Part shown: positions 35,502-43,697 of the stretch, one piece after another
Layout of the letters: each line of letters starts with the position of its first letter
Position numbering within the stretch: position 1 is the first letter of the stretch
Source: Janthinobacterium sp. 1_2014MBL_MicDiv
GTDB taxonomy: Bacteria; Pseudomonadota; Gammaproteobacteria; Burkholderiales; Burkholderiaceae_D
DNA: 64,000 nt
NCBI RefSeq assembly: GCF_001865675.1
Contig: NZ_CP011319.1
Location: 3,534,001 to 3,598,000 of the forward strand
Direction of reading: 5' to 3'
Program-made: the position numbers and the translations under genes
The notes under the pieces: generated by a model
What the model was told of the DNA's origin: nothing
The model's input: the letters and a program-made list of their open reading frames with translations, nothing else
The model's database searches: none

Positions 35502-36272
35502 TCAGGCGGAAACGGCCAGCGGCCGGCCCGCGCCATGGTCATCCCAGGCATCGGCACAGCGCACCACGTCGCCCACGACGATGATGCTGGGACTGCCCAG
35601 GCCGCTGGCCAGCAAGTCGCCGGGCAGGCTTTGCAAGGTGCCCAGCAACTGGCGCTGCGCCGGCAGGCTGGCCGATTGCACGACAGCCACCGGCGTGCCG
35701 GGCGCCATGCCGCCGGCCAGCAAGCCGGCCTGGATGGCCGCCACCCTGGCCACGCCCATGTAGATGACGAGGGTGAGGCCGCTTTGCGCCAGCGCAAACC
35801 AGTTCGGCTCAGACGCGCCATCCTTGCCATGTCCCGTGACGAAAATCGCGCCTTGGCTCCAGCCGCGGTGCGTCAGCGGCACGCCGATGCCCATTGGTGC
35901 GGCCAGGCCGCTGCTGATGCCGGGTATGACCTCGACGGCCACGCCATGGCTGCGCAGATAGGCGCGCTCTTCGCCGCCGCGCCCAAACAGATAGGGGTCG
36001 CCCCCTTTCAGGCGCACCACCCGCTGGCCGGCGCGCGCTTCGGCCAGCATCAGGCGCTCGATGAACGCTTGCGGCGTCGAGGCGCAGCCGCCCCGCTTGC
36101 CCACCTCGACCACGCGCACGCCGGGCGCCGCATGCGCCAGCACTGCGGGATTGACCAGGTCGTCAATCAGCACCACGTCGGCCCGCGCGATGGTTTTCAC
36201 GGCTTTCAATGTCAGCAAGTCCGGGTCGCCGGGACCGGCGCCCACGAGGGTAACGCAGCCTTGTCGTGCCAT
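35502..36272 (-). CDS. cobA: Uroporphyrinogen-III C-methyltransferase (SUMT)
   Basis: This 256-residue protein has the SUMT signatures VTLVGAGPGDPDLLTLKA (SAM-binding), VVRLKGGDPYLFGRGGEE, VEVIPGISSGLAAP and TLVIYMGVAR. It methylates uroporphyrinogen III twice to precorrin-2, the route to siroheme, the cofactor of assimilatory nitrite and sulfite reductases. It lacks the CysG oxidase/ferrochelatase part, so siroheme must be finished by another enzyme. The start at ATG 36272 follows the family opening; the open frame goes further but is a shadow. It lies 14 bp after the nasS-like gene, so nitrate regulation and siroheme supply are probably linked. Confidence 0.93.
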   Translation of the reverse strand: MARQGCVTLVGAGPGDPDLLTLKAVKTIARADVVLIDDLVNPAVLAHAAPGVRVVEVGKRGGCASTPQAFIERLMLAEARAGQRVVRLKGGDPYLFGRGGEERAYLRSHGVAVEVIPGISSGLAAPMGIGVPLTHRGWSQGAIFVTGHGKDGASEPNWFALAQSGLTLVIYMGVARVAAIQAGLLAGGMAPGTPVAVVQSASLPAQRQLLGTLQSLPGDLLASGLGSPSIIVVGDVVRCADAWDDHGAGRPLAVSA

Positions 36273-36286
36273 GATGCACTCTCCAG

Positions 36287-37465
36287 TCAGAAAAAATGGC
36301 CAATGGCGAACGACGCCGCATACGCTTCCGGCGCGCTGCCGTCCCACAGCACGCCGTCGCACAGGGTCGAGCTGCGCATGAGCGCCGTCGGCACGGGCGT
36401 CTGCGTCATTTCCGCCGCCTGGCGGTACAGGTCGATGCGGTTCACCTGCCGCGCCACGCCCAGATAGTCGGGTTCGTCGCGCAGCAAGCCCCAGCGCCGG
36501 TGCTGGCTCACGAACCACATGGCGTCGGACAGGTAGGGAAAATTGACGGCGCCGCCATCATGGAATTTCAAACCGTGCGCATCGTTCCAGGTCTTGCCCA
36601 GTCCATCCTGGTAATGGCCGAGAATGCGCGGCGCCAGCAGGTCCTGCGACGTATTCAGGTAGGCCGGCTCGGCCAGGATGGCCGCCATCGCCAGCCGGTT
36701 GGCATCGCTGGCGTCGATCCAGCGCCCCGCCTCGAGCACGGCGGCGATGAGGGCGCGGCAAGTGTTCGGGCAGGCGCGCGCGAACGCGGCGCTGGTGCCC
36801 AGCACCTTGCCCGGATGGTCGGGCCAGATATCCTGGCTGGTGACGGCCGTCACGCCCACGCCATCGACGATGGCCTTGTAACCCCACGGCTCGCCCGCGC
36901 AAAAGCCATCCATCTGGCCGGCGCGCAAGGCCGCCACCATCTGCGACGGCGGCACCGTCATCACGCGCGCGTCGCGCAGCGGGTCGATGCCGTGCGCGGC
37001 CAGCCAGTATTGCAGCAGCATCGCATGGTTACCTGTTGGAAAAGTATGCGCAAACGCAAGCGGTCGTCGCATGGCGCGCATGGCCGTCGCCAGCGACGGG
37101 CCATCGACGGCGCCCTCGCGCGCCAGCGCCGCCGACACGGTCACGGCCTGGCCGCTGTGATTGAGGTTCATCAGCACGGCCATGTCGCTGGGCTGGCCGC
37201 CGATGCCCATCTGCACGCCATACACGAGGCCGTACAAGACGTGGGCCGCATCGAGTTCCCCGCTATGCAATTTGTCGCGCACGCCGGCCCACGACATCTC
37301 GCGGCTCAGTTCGATCTTGATGCCATATTTCTCATCCAGGCCCAGCCTTGCCGCCATGACCAGCGAGGCGCAATCGGTCAGCGGCAAGTAGCCGATGCGT
37401 ATCGTCTGTTTTTCCGGATGCAGCGATCGCATCACGTGGGCGCTGGCGCCCGTTTTCTCTGTCAT
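36287..37465 (-). CDS. nasS: NasS-like cytoplasmic nitrate/nitrite sensor (CmpA/NrtA family)
   Basis: This 392-residue protein belongs to the CmpA/NrtA nitrate-binding family (IRIGYLPLTDCASLVMAARLG, FPTGNHAMLLQYWLAAHGIDP, FCAGEPWGYKAIVDGVG, YQDGLGKTWNDAHGLKFHD). It has no signal peptide or lipobox, which marks it as a NasS-type cytoplasmic sensor rather than a periplasmic binding protein. In known systems NasS holds the ANTAR antiterminator NasT until nitrate or nitrite binds. nasT is the next gene upstream on the same strand. The 157-bp gap between them carries a sigma-54-type promoter and an NtrC-like site. TAAGGA precedes the start. nrtA-like importers normally lie with permease genes, none of which is here. 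Confidence 0.82.
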   Translation of the reverse strand: MTEKTGASAHVMRSLHPEKQTIRIGYLPLTDCASLVMAARLGLDEKYGIKIELSREMSWAGVRDKLHSGELDAAHVLYGLVYGVQMGIGGQPSDMAVLMNLNHSGQAVTVSAALAREGAVDGPSLATAMRAMRRPLAFAHTFPTGNHAMLLQYWLAAHGIDPLRDARVMTVPPSQMVAALRAGQMDGFCAGEPWGYKAIVDGVGVTAVTSQDIWPDHPGKVLGTSAAFARACPNTCRALIAAVLEAGRWIDASDANRLAMAAILAEPAYLNTSQDLLAPRILGHYQDGLGKTWNDAHGLKFHDGGAVNFPYLSDAMWFVSQHRRWGLLRDEPDYLGVARQVNRIDLYRQAAEMTQTPVPTALMRSSTLCDGVLWDGSAPEAYAASFAIGHFF

Positions 37466-37529
37466 ACCATTCCTTACTGATAAGTACTGTTTTGCCGCGC
37501 CGGCAGGGGCAAGGCCATGCCCATCCAGC

Positions 37530-37545
37530 AGCAAGGAACGTGCCT
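37530..37545 (-). promoter_or_regulatory. Sigma-54 (-24/-12) promoter for nasS-cobA
   Basis: On the minus strand the sequence AGGCACG-TTCC-TTGCT matches the sigma-54 consensus TGGCACG-N4-TTGCW at all positions but the first. The -24 GG and -12 GC are at the right distance. Transcription would start near 37519, giving a leader of about 55 bases. That leader can form a GGGCA/TGCCC stem with a six-base loop, and a CTTA/TAAG stem covering the ribosome site. Confidence 0.72.
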
Positions 37546-37574
37546 GTGCACGCCCTGTCCGCTGAAGCTGGAAA

Positions 37575-37599
37575 CGCACCGGAATGGTGCATTGCACCA
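37575..37599 (-). promoter_or_regulatory. NtrC-like enhancer site upstream of nasS
   Basis: CGCACC-N5-GGTGCA at 37575-37591 matches the NtrC consensus TGCACC-N5-GGTGCA at 11 of 12 positions. An overlapping dyad TGGTGCATTGCACCA (37585-37599) adds a further pair of half sites. It lies 30-70 bp upstream of the sigma-54 elements. This fits nitrogen-limitation control of nasS-cobA. The spacing is closer than many NtrC enhancers. Confidence 0.65.
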
Positions 37600-37622
37600 C
37601 CATGTATCAGGAAAGGCGCGAT

Positions 37623-38276
37623 TCATCCCAGCAAGTCTTCCACGTCGAGGATGCGCTGGGCGATGTCCGCCAGTTTCAACTTCTTGTTCATGGCCATGCT
37701 GCGCAGGCGCTGGTAAGCCTGCTCTTCCGTCAAGCCGTGGTGCGTCATCAACAGGCCCTTGGCCCGCTCGATGACCTTGCGCTCCTGCAACTTGTGCCGC
37801 GTGTCGAGCAATTCCGCGCGCAGTTTTTCTTCCTGGCGAAAGCGCGCCAGCGCCACGTTCAGCACGGGCTGGATGCGCTCGGCTTGCAGGCCGGCCACGA
37901 TATACGCGGACACGCCGGCCGCCATGGCCGCATCGATGCTGGCCGTGGCGCCGTCTTCCGTGAACAGCACGATGGGGCGGCGCTCGTCGCGCGTGGCGAT
38001 GACGATGTGCTCGAGCACGTCGCGCGCATCCGATTCGGCGTCGATGATGATGAGGTCCGGCTGCAGTTGCGCGATGCGCTCAGGGAGGTAGAGGTCGGCT
38101 GGCAGCGAGGCGACGATGTCGAAGCCCGATTCCAGCAAGCCGATACGCAAGGCATTGCCACGCCGGGCTTGCGCCGCCAGGGCCACGTCCGCGTGCACGC
38201 CGTGCTCGACGATGGGATTGACGACAACAATGCGCAAGGGGCGATCCGGCGCTGGCGGGGTACGGCTGGACGTCAT
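37623..38276 (-). CDS. nasT: NasT-like ANTAR-domain antiterminator
   Basis: This 217-residue protein has an N-terminal pseudo-receiver-like domain (about 15-135; RIVVVNPIVEHG, LIIIDAESDARDVLEHI) and a C-terminal ANTAR domain (about 150-210; ERKVIERAKGLLMTHHGLTE, EQAYQRLRSMAMNKKLKLAD). ANTAR proteins bind paired stem-loops in leader RNA and prevent termination of nitrate assimilation genes. NasS-type proteins inhibit them. The acidic receiver pocket is only partly kept and the late lysine is absent, so control by NasS rather than phosphorylation is likely. A perfect 8-bp inverted repeat lies ten bases upstream of the start, which has no clear ribosome site. Confidence 0.88.
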   Translation of the reverse strand: MTSSRTPPAPDRPLRIVVVNPIVEHGVHADVALAAQARRGNALRIGLLESGFDIVASLPADLYLPERIAQLQPDLIIIDAESDARDVLEHIVIATRDERRPIVLFTEDGATASIDAAMAAGVSAYIVAGLQAERIQPVLNVALARFRQEEKLRAELLDTRHKLQERKVIERAKGLLMTHHGLTEEQAYQRLRSMAMNKKLKLADIAQRILDVEDLLG

Positions 38277-38285
38277 GGGGGCGAT

Positions 38286-38315
38286 CTGCAGTGGCTAAAC
38301 GATTAATCACTGCAG
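38286..38315. repeat. Inverted repeat just upstream of nasT
   Basis: CTGCAGTG at 38286-38293 and CACTGCAG at 38308-38315 form a perfect eight-base-pair stem with a 14-base loop. It ends ten bases before the nasT start. No T run follows, so it is not an obvious terminator of the iol operon. An operator or a translation-control hairpin for nasT is possible. Confidence 0.5.
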
Positions 38316-38340
38316 TAAGCAAGAAGCGAACCAGATGGAA

Positions 38341-38524
38341 TTACTTCAGGGTCGGCATGGCAAACTCGGCGCCCGCCGCCGTCGACGCCGGCCAGCGCTG
38401 CGTCACGGCCTTCTGCTTCGTATAGAAACGCACGGATTCCGGGCCATGCGCGTGGTGGTCGCCAAACAGGCTGCGCTTCCAGCCGCCGAAGCTGTGGAAG
38501 GCCATCGGCACGGGGATCGGCACG
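38341..38524 (-). repeat. Direct repeat, copy A
   Basis: This 184-bp unit is matched by copy B with four mismatches (positions 38344, 38349, 38407 and 38452 here). It spans the final 61 codons and stop of an mmsA-like gene. Confidence 0.9.
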
Positions 38525-38590
38525 CTGACGCCGGCTTTTTCCATCCCTGCCCGCCTGCGCGCGGTGCGTGTACCCGCGCGCCGCGTGCAG
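38341..38590 (-). pseudogene. Duplicated 3' fragment of mmsA
   Basis: The last 184 bp of mmsA occur again here (38341-38524) as a direct repeat, offset by 261 bp. Four bases differ, and every difference is synonymous at a third codon position, so the encoded 61 residues plus stop are identical ([15 protein letters not shown] to the C-terminus). Beyond 38524 similarity continues weakly with small indels to about 38590 and then ends. An ATG at 38544 gives an open frame of 67 residues with no catalytic part and no good ribosome site. It is probably a relic of a second dehydrogenase gene or of a partial tandem duplication. Confidence 0.85.
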
Positions 38591-38601
38591 TCTGGACCGG
38601 T

Positions 38602-38785
38602 TTATTTCAAGGTCGGCATGGCAAACTCGGCGCCCGCCGCCGTCGACGCCGGCCAGCGCTGCGTCACCGCCTTCTGCTTCGTATAGAAACGCACGGATTC
38701 CGGGCCATGCGCATGGTGGTCGCCAAACAGGCTGCGCTTCCAGCCGCCGAAGCTGTGGAAGGCCATCGGCACGGGGATCGGCACG
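38602..38785 (-). repeat. Direct repeat, copy B (3' end of mmsA)
   Basis: This is the 3' end of the intact mmsA, the partner of copy A. The two are separated by 77 bp and lie in the same orientation, so recombination between them could delete or amplify one unit. Confidence 0.9.
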
Positions 38786-40101
38786 TTCACCCCTACCATC
38801 CCCACCTGCACGCGGTGCGTGTATTCGCGTGCCGTATTGCCGTCACGCGTGTAGATGGCCGTGCCGTTGCCGTACTCGTGCGCGTTGACCAGATCCAGCG
38901 CGGTGGCAAAATCGGGTACGCGCACGATGCACAGCACGGGACCGAAGATTTCTTCCTTGTAGATCGTCATTTCCGGCGTGACATGGTCGAACAGGCTGCC
39001 GCCGAGGAAAAAGCCCTTTTCATGGCCAGGCAGGACGAAGCCGCGCCCATCGCTGACCAGCTTGGCGCCTTCCTTGACGCCGGTGGCGATGTAGCCGGCG
39101 ATCTTGTCCTTGTGCACTTGCGTGACGACAGGGCCCATTTCCGCCTTCAAATCCATGCCCTGCGTAATCTTTAACGCCGCGATGCGCGGCACGAGCGCCT
39201 CGACCAGCTGGTCGCCCACATTGCCCACGGCCACGACAACGGAAATGGCCATGCAGCGCTCGCCGGCCGAGCCGAACGCCGCGCCCATCAGCGCATCGAC
39301 CGTTTGCGCAATATCGGCGTCGGGCAAGACCACCATGTGGTTTTTCGCCCCGCCCAGCGCCTGCACGCGCTTGCCCTGCGCGCAGCCCGTGGCATAGATG
39401 TATTCGGCAATCGGCGTGGAACCGACAAAGCTGACGGCGCGCACGTCCGGGTGGTGCAGCAAGCCGTCCACCGCCTCTTTATCACCCTGCACCACGTTGA
39501 AGACGCCGTCGGGCAAGCCGGCGTCGGTCAGCAGCTGCGCCAGCAGCAGGCTGGCCGACGGGTCGCGCTCGGACGGCTTCAAGACAAAGGTATTGCCGCA
39601 GGCTATGGCCATCGGGAACATCCACATCGGCACCATGACGGGGAAATTGAATGGCGTGATGCCGACGCACACGCCCAGCGCCTGGCGGATCGACCAGGCG
39701 TCGATGCCGCCGGCCACCTGCTCCGAATACTCGCCCTTCATCATTTGCGGAATGCCGCAGGCGAACTCGACCACTTCGATGCCGCGCGTCACTTCGCCCT
39801 TGGCATCCGTGAACACCTTGCCGTGCTCGGCCGTGATCAGGGCCGCCAGCTGGTCCGAATGTTCTTCCAGCAATTCCTTGAACTTGAACATGACCCTGGC
39901 GCGGCGCAAGGGCGAGGTTTGCGACCAGGCGGGAAAAGCCGCGTGGGCGGCGGCCACGGCCGCGTTCAGCTCCGATGGCGTGGCCAGCGCCACTTTCGCC
40001 GTCACTGCGCCCGTGGCGGGATTGAAAACCTCGCTCGTGCGCTCGGAGCGCGAAGCCATGGGGTTGCCACCGATAAAGTGGCCAATCTGCTGCGTCGTCA
40101 T
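38602..40101 (-). CDS. mmsA: CoA-acylating methylmalonate-semialdehyde dehydrogenase
   Basis: This 499-residue aldehyde dehydrogenase has [37 protein letters not shown] and the catalytic cysteine Cys283 in [11 protein letters not shown]. It ends in [15 protein letters not shown] and [12 protein letters not shown], typical of the MmsA/IolA group. It turns malonate or methylmalonate semialdehyde, CoA and NAD into acetyl- or propionyl-CoA and CO2. It is the last step of inositol breakdown and also serves valine. ATG 40101 has AAGGA upstream; ATG 40134 would add 11 residues. It closes the iol operon, 11 bp after iolB. Its 3' end is duplicated just downstream. Confidence 0.95.
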   Translation of the reverse strand: MTTQQIGHFIGGNPMASRSERTSEVFNPATGAVTAKVALATPSELNAAVAAAHAAFPAWSQTSPLRRARVMFKFKELLEEHSDQLAALITAEHGKVFTDAKGEVTRGIEVVEFACGIPQMMKGEYSEQVAGGIDAWSIRQALGVCVGITPFNFPVMVPMWMFPMAIACGNTFVLKPSERDPSASLLLAQLLTDAGLPDGVFNVVQGDKEAVDGLLHHPDVRAVSFVGSTPIAEYIYATGCAQGKRVQALGGAKNHMVVLPDADIAQTVDALMGAAFGSAGERCMAISVVVAVGNVGDQLVEALVPRIAALKITQGMDLKAEMGPVVTQVHKDKIAGYIATGVKEGAKLVSDGRGFVLPGHEKGFFLGGSLFDHVTPEMTIYKEEIFGPVLCIVRVPDFATALDLVNAHEYGNGTAIYTRDGNTAREYTHRVQVGMVGVNVPIPVPMAFHSFGGWKRSLFGDHHAHGPESVRFYTKQKAVTQRWPASTAAGAEFAMPTLK

Positions 40102-40112
40102 TGTGATTCCTT

Positions 40113-40913
40113 TTATTTGGTGTTCATCAGCCATTCATGGGCCGGGTCGTTCTTGAAGTGCCACACGCGTTTCGGGCCGGCCATCACGTTCAGGTAGTAG
40201 CCGTCATAGCCATACGGCACGGTGACGGGGTGGTAGCCGCGCGGCACCATCACGACATCGTGGTTTTCCACGGCCATCGCTTCGTCGATGCTGCGGTCAT
40301 CCGTGTAGACCCGTTGATACGCGAAACCCTGCTCGGGATTGAGGCGGTGGTAATACGTTTCCTCCAACGAACTTTCCAGCGGCACATTGTCGCTATCGTG
40401 CTTGTGCGGCGGATAACTCGACGAATGGCCGGACGGCGTCAGCACTTCCACCACCAGCAAGCCATCGGCCTCTTCCGTTTGCGGCAGGATGTCGCACACA
40501 TAGCGCGTATTGGCACCCTTGCCACGCACGGAGCGCGTCATCGACTGCGGGTCGATCAGCCGCGCCGCACGCTGGGTCGTGGCCGGCGCGCTGCACAGCG
40601 CCACTTCGGCTGCGGTCACGGCCGTGATGCGCACTGGCATGCCGCACGGCACATACACGGCATACGGCGAACGCTCCTCGAAGACGCTGGCGCGTTCGCC
40701 GATGTCGCGCCACTCCTGTTCACCGGCCTTGACGGTGACCGTGCCCGTCAGCACGACGATGCACAGTTCGCGCATCCCCGTTTCCTGGCTCAACCGTTCT
40801 CCGGCCGCCAGGCGGTGGGCGGCAAAGCCCACATGCGTCCAGCCGGCGGACTCGGGCGTGACTTCCACGATCTTGCCGCCGGCCTGGCTGGCCTTCACCA
40901 GCAGCGGGCTCAT
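40113..40913 (-). CDS. iolB: 5-deoxy-glucuronate isomerase
   Basis: This 266-residue double-cupin protein (IolB family) has metal-ligand segments YPPHKHD and [23 protein letters not shown], then [10 protein letters not shown] and [18 protein letters not shown]. It isomerises 5-deoxy-D-glucuronate to 2-deoxy-5-keto-D-gluconate. ATG 40913 overlaps the iolE stop by four bases (ATGA). The start carries GGAGG upstream. Length is normal for the family. Confidence 0.95.
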   Translation of the reverse strand: MSPLLVKASQAGGKIVEVTPESAGWTHVGFAAHRLAAGERLSQETGMRELCIVVLTGTVTVKAGEQEWRDIGERASVFEERSPYAVYVPCGMPVRITAVTAAEVALCSAPATTQRAARLIDPQSMTRSVRGKGANTRYVCDILPQTEEADGLLVVEVLTPSGHSSSYPPHKHDSDNVPLESSLEETYYHRLNPEQGFAYQRVYTDDRSIDEAMAVENHDVVMVPRGYHPVTVPYGYDGYYLNVMAGPKRVWHFKNDPAHEWLMNTK

Positions 40914-41824
40914 GCCGCCTCCCGGCCCAGGCGGGGAATCGCCTCGACGAGCTTGGCAAGGCAATCATGGCCCATCTTCGCGTACTGGTAGCTGGGGGCG
41001 ACGGCCGGATCCTGTTCCGCTTCCACCACCAGCCAGCCTTCATAGCCGTGCAGATACAAGCGCGTCAAAATCGCCGGAAAGTCGATGCTGCCGTCGCCGG
41101 GCACGCTGAACGCGCCATTGATGACGGCTTGCAAAAAGCTCCAGTGGCCATTGCGCGCCAGTTTCACCACGTTGGGCCGCACATCCTTGCAATGCACGTG
41201 GCAGATGCGTTCGATATGCTTGTTCAGCACGGCCAGCGCGTCGCCGCCGGCGAACGTGATATGACCGGTATCGAACAGCAGTCCCACTTCCGGCCCCGTC
41301 AAGGCCATCAATTGATCCACGTCCGCCGGGGTTTCCACGTAAGCGCCCATATGGTGGTGGTAAGCGAGGCGCACGCCGTGCGCCAGCAAATGCGCGGCAA
41401 AGGCCGTCAATTTATCGGCATACGCCTGCCATTGCTGCGGCGACTGGAAACGCGGACGCTTATACAGCGGGCGCGCTTCGCCCTGGATGGCGTCCGCCAC
41501 TTCGCCATACACCATGACGGTGGCGCCGCTGTCGGCCAGCAAGCGTAAATGCGCTGCCACGGAAGCGATCTCTTCTTCCACGGAGCGCTGCGCCAGGCGG
41601 CCCGAATACCAGCCGGAAACGCATGCCAGGCCATACTTGCCCAGCACCGCATTCAGGGCGGACGCTTCCTTCGGGAACTTGTTGCCCAGCTCGAAACCGG
41701 CATAGCCGATCTCGGCGCCCTCCTTCAGCGCCGTTTCCAGCGGCGTCTCGCCGCCCAGGCTCGGCAAATCGTCGTTCATCCACGAGATCGGGTTGATGCC
41801 GATCTTGACATTCCATGTGTTCAT
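40910..41824 (-). CDS. iolE: myo-Inosose-2 dehydratase
   Basis: This 304-residue protein is an AP-endonuclease-2-like TIM barrel of the IolE type (KIGINPISWMNDDLP, GYAGFELGNKFP, RLAYHHHMGAYVETPADVDQ, GLLFDTGHITFAGGD, ICHVHCKDVRP, VVEAEQDPAVAP). It removes water from 2-keto-myo-inositol to give 3D-trihydroxycyclohexane-1,2-dione, using a metal held by Glu, Asp and His residues in the last four segments. One base separates it from iolD upstream, and it overlaps iolB by four. Confidence 0.96.
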   Translation of the reverse strand: MNTWNVKIGINPISWMNDDLPSLGGETPLETALKEGAEIGYAGFELGNKFPKEASALNAVLGKYGLACVSGWYSGRLAQRSVEEEIASVAAHLRLLADSGATVMVYGEVADAIQGEARPLYKRPRFQSPQQWQAYADKLTAFAAHLLAHGVRLAYHHHMGAYVETPADVDQLMALTGPEVGLLFDTGHITFAGGDALAVLNKHIERICHVHCKDVRPNVVKLARNGHWSFLQAVINGAFSVPGDGSIDFPAILTRLYLHGYEGWLVVEAEQDPAVAPSYQYAKMGHDCLAKLVEAIPRLGREAA

Positions 41825-41825
41825 T

Positions 41826-43697
41826 TCAATTCCTTTGTTTCTGGCGATCGGTTTCATAACGGGCGCGGGCAAGCTGCACGCCAGCCTGGGTCGACACTTC
41901 CGGCACGGCCACTTCCCACCAGCAGCCGCCCTCTTCGGTCGTGCGCGTATCGTCCGTATTGATGCAGATCACATACGTGCGCGGCGCGGCGCGGGCGCGC
42001 AGCATGGCTTGCTCCAGTTCGGCAATGGAAGCCGCATGTTCGCTGAGGGCACCCAGCGCGCGCGCATGCAGGGCAAAGTCGATGACGGGAGCGCCCTCGC
42101 CCGCCTGCAGGCAGTCGGCCAGCATATTGTTGAACGGCGCATTGCCGCAAGCCTGCTGCAGGCGGTTGATGCAGCCGTAGCCACGGTTGTCGAGCACGAC
42201 GATGATGAGTTTCTTGTCCAGCATGACGGAAGTGGCGATTTCCGAATTCATCATCAGGTAGCTGCCATCGCCCACCATGACGATGACTTCCGCCTGCGGT
42301 TTCGCCATCTTCACGCCGAGGCCGCCGGCAATTTCATAGCCCATGCACGAATAGCCGTATTCCATGTGGTAGCCGCCGGGCGTACTCGTCCGCCACAGCT
42401 TGTGCAGTTCGGCCGGCAAGGTCCCTGCCGCGCAGACGACGATGTCGCGCGACGTCGACTCCGGCGATGAGCGCTGCACGGCGCCGATGACTTCGCCGTC
42501 ATACGGCAGACCGGCGACTTCGCGCTGGCCCGTGATGGCCAGCACGGTGTCGCGCCATGCCTGGCCCGCCTGCTGCGCGCGGTCCATCCACTGGCCGGCG
42601 CTGTTCCAGCCGTCGAGCCGGCGCGACAGGCCCTGCAATCCCAGAGTGGCGTCCGCCTGCAAGCCCAGGCCACGGCCCTTCAGCACGTCGAAACTGTTCA
42701 CGTTGACGCTGATCAGTTGCGCTTGCGCAAACAGCGAGTTCGACCCCGTCGTAAAGTCCTGCAAACGCGTGCCGACGGCCAGCACGACGTCCGCCTCCGC
42801 TGCCAGCGCATTCGCGGCCGGCGACCCCGTCACGCCGATGGCGCCCAGCTGCAGCGGGTGATTCCACGGCAAGGAACTTTTCCCCGCCTGGGTTTCCGCG
42901 ACCGGTATGCCATGGCGCTCGGCAAACGCCTGCAAGGCGGCGCTGGCCTTGCCGTACAACACGCCGCCACCGGCCACGATCAGCGGCTGTTTCGCGCCCT
43001 GCAGCAAGGCGGCCGCCTCGTCCAGTTCGCATTCGACCGGCGGCACGGCGCGGAAACGCACGATTCTCGGTTCAAAAAAATCGGCCGGATAGTCATGCGC
43101 CATCGTCTGCACGTCTTGCGGCAGCGACAAGGTGACGGGGCCGCAGGCGGCCGGGTCCGTCAAGGCGGCGATGGCGCGCGGCAAGGCCGTCAGCAACTGT
43201 TCCGGATACACGATGCGGTCGAAGTAGCGCGACAGCGGCTTGAAGGCGTCATTCACCGTGACGCTGCCGTCGCCCATGTCTTCCAGCTGCTGCAAGACCG
43301 GGTCCGGTGCGCGCGAGACGAACACGTCGCCGGGCAACAGCAGCACGGGCAGACGGTTGACGTGGGCCAGGGCGGCGGCGGTGAGCAGATTCGTGGCGCC
43401 GGGGCCGATGGACGTGGTGACGGCCATCATGCGCCGGCGCATGTGGGCCTTGGCATAGGCGATGGCCGAGTGCGCCATCGCCTGCTCGTTGTGGGCGCGG
43501 TAGGTGGGAAATTGCTCCCGATACTGGTACAGCGCTTCGCCCAGGCCGGCCACGTTGCCATGGCCAAAGATGGCGAAGGCGCCGCCGAACAAGGGAATCA
43601 AGCCCCCCTCGCCATCGTCCGTGCGCAGGGCGGCCAGGTAGCGCACCAGGGCCTGCGCCATGGTCAGGCGGATGGTCTTGTGCAGGGTCGCGCTCAT
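41826..43697 (-). CDS. iolD: 3D-(3,5/4)-trihydroxycyclohexane-1,2-dione acylhydrolase (ThDP enzyme)
   Basis: This 623-residue protein is a thiamine-diphosphate enzyme: catalytic Glu in RAHNEQAMAHSAIAYAK, SIGPGATNLLTAAALAHVNR, and the ThDP/Mg motif GDGSYLMMNSEIAT ending DNRGYGCIN. It hydrolyses the cyclic diketone to 5-deoxy-D-glucuronate. ATG 43697 overlaps the iolC stop by four bases (ATGA). The open frame runs upstream inside iolC but only as a shadow. C-terminal GGCWWEVAVPEVS is family typical. Confidence 0.96.
   Translation of the reverse strand: MSATLHKTIRLTMAQALVRYLAALRTDDGEGGLIPLFGGAFAIFGHGNVAGLGEALYQYREQFPTYRAHNEQAMAHSAIAYAKAHMRRRMMAVTTSIGPGATNLLTAAALAHVNRLPVLLLPGDVFVSRAPDPVLQQLEDMGDGSVTVNDAFKPLSRYFDRIVYPEQLLTALPRAIAALTDPAACGPVTLSLPQDVQTMAHDYPADFFEPRIVRFRAVPPVECELDEAAALLQGAKQPLIVAGGGVLYGKASAALQAFAERHGIPVAETQAGKSSLPWNHPLQLGAIGVTGSPAANALAAEADVVLAVGTRLQDFTTGSNSLFAQAQLISVNVNSFDVLKGRGLGLQADATLGLQGLSRRLDGWNSAGQWMDRAQQAGQAWRDTVLAITGQREVAGLPYDGEVIGAVQRSSPESTSRDIVVCAAGTLPAELHKLWRTSTPGGYHMEYGYSCMGYEIAGGLGVKMAKPQAEVIVMVGDGSYLMMNSEIATSVMLDKKLIIVVLDNRGYGCINRLQQACGNAPFNNMLADCLQAGEGAPVIDFALHARALGALSEHAASIAELEQAMLRARAAPRTYVICINTDDTRTTEEGGCWWEVAVPEVSTQAGVQLARARYETDRQKQRN

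Noticed and set aside
37466..37520. ANTAR-target paired hairpins in the nasS leader
   Set aside because: Two small stems can be drawn, but the six-base loop lacks the A1/G4 pattern expected for NasT targets, and no terminator follows.
38286..38315. Terminator of the iol operon
   Set aside because: The stem is good but no T run follows on the minus strand.
38341..38544. A 67-residue protein from the mmsA fragment
   Set aside because: It holds only the C-terminal oligomerisation part of a dehydrogenase, with no active site and no spaced ribosome site; treated as a pseudogene.
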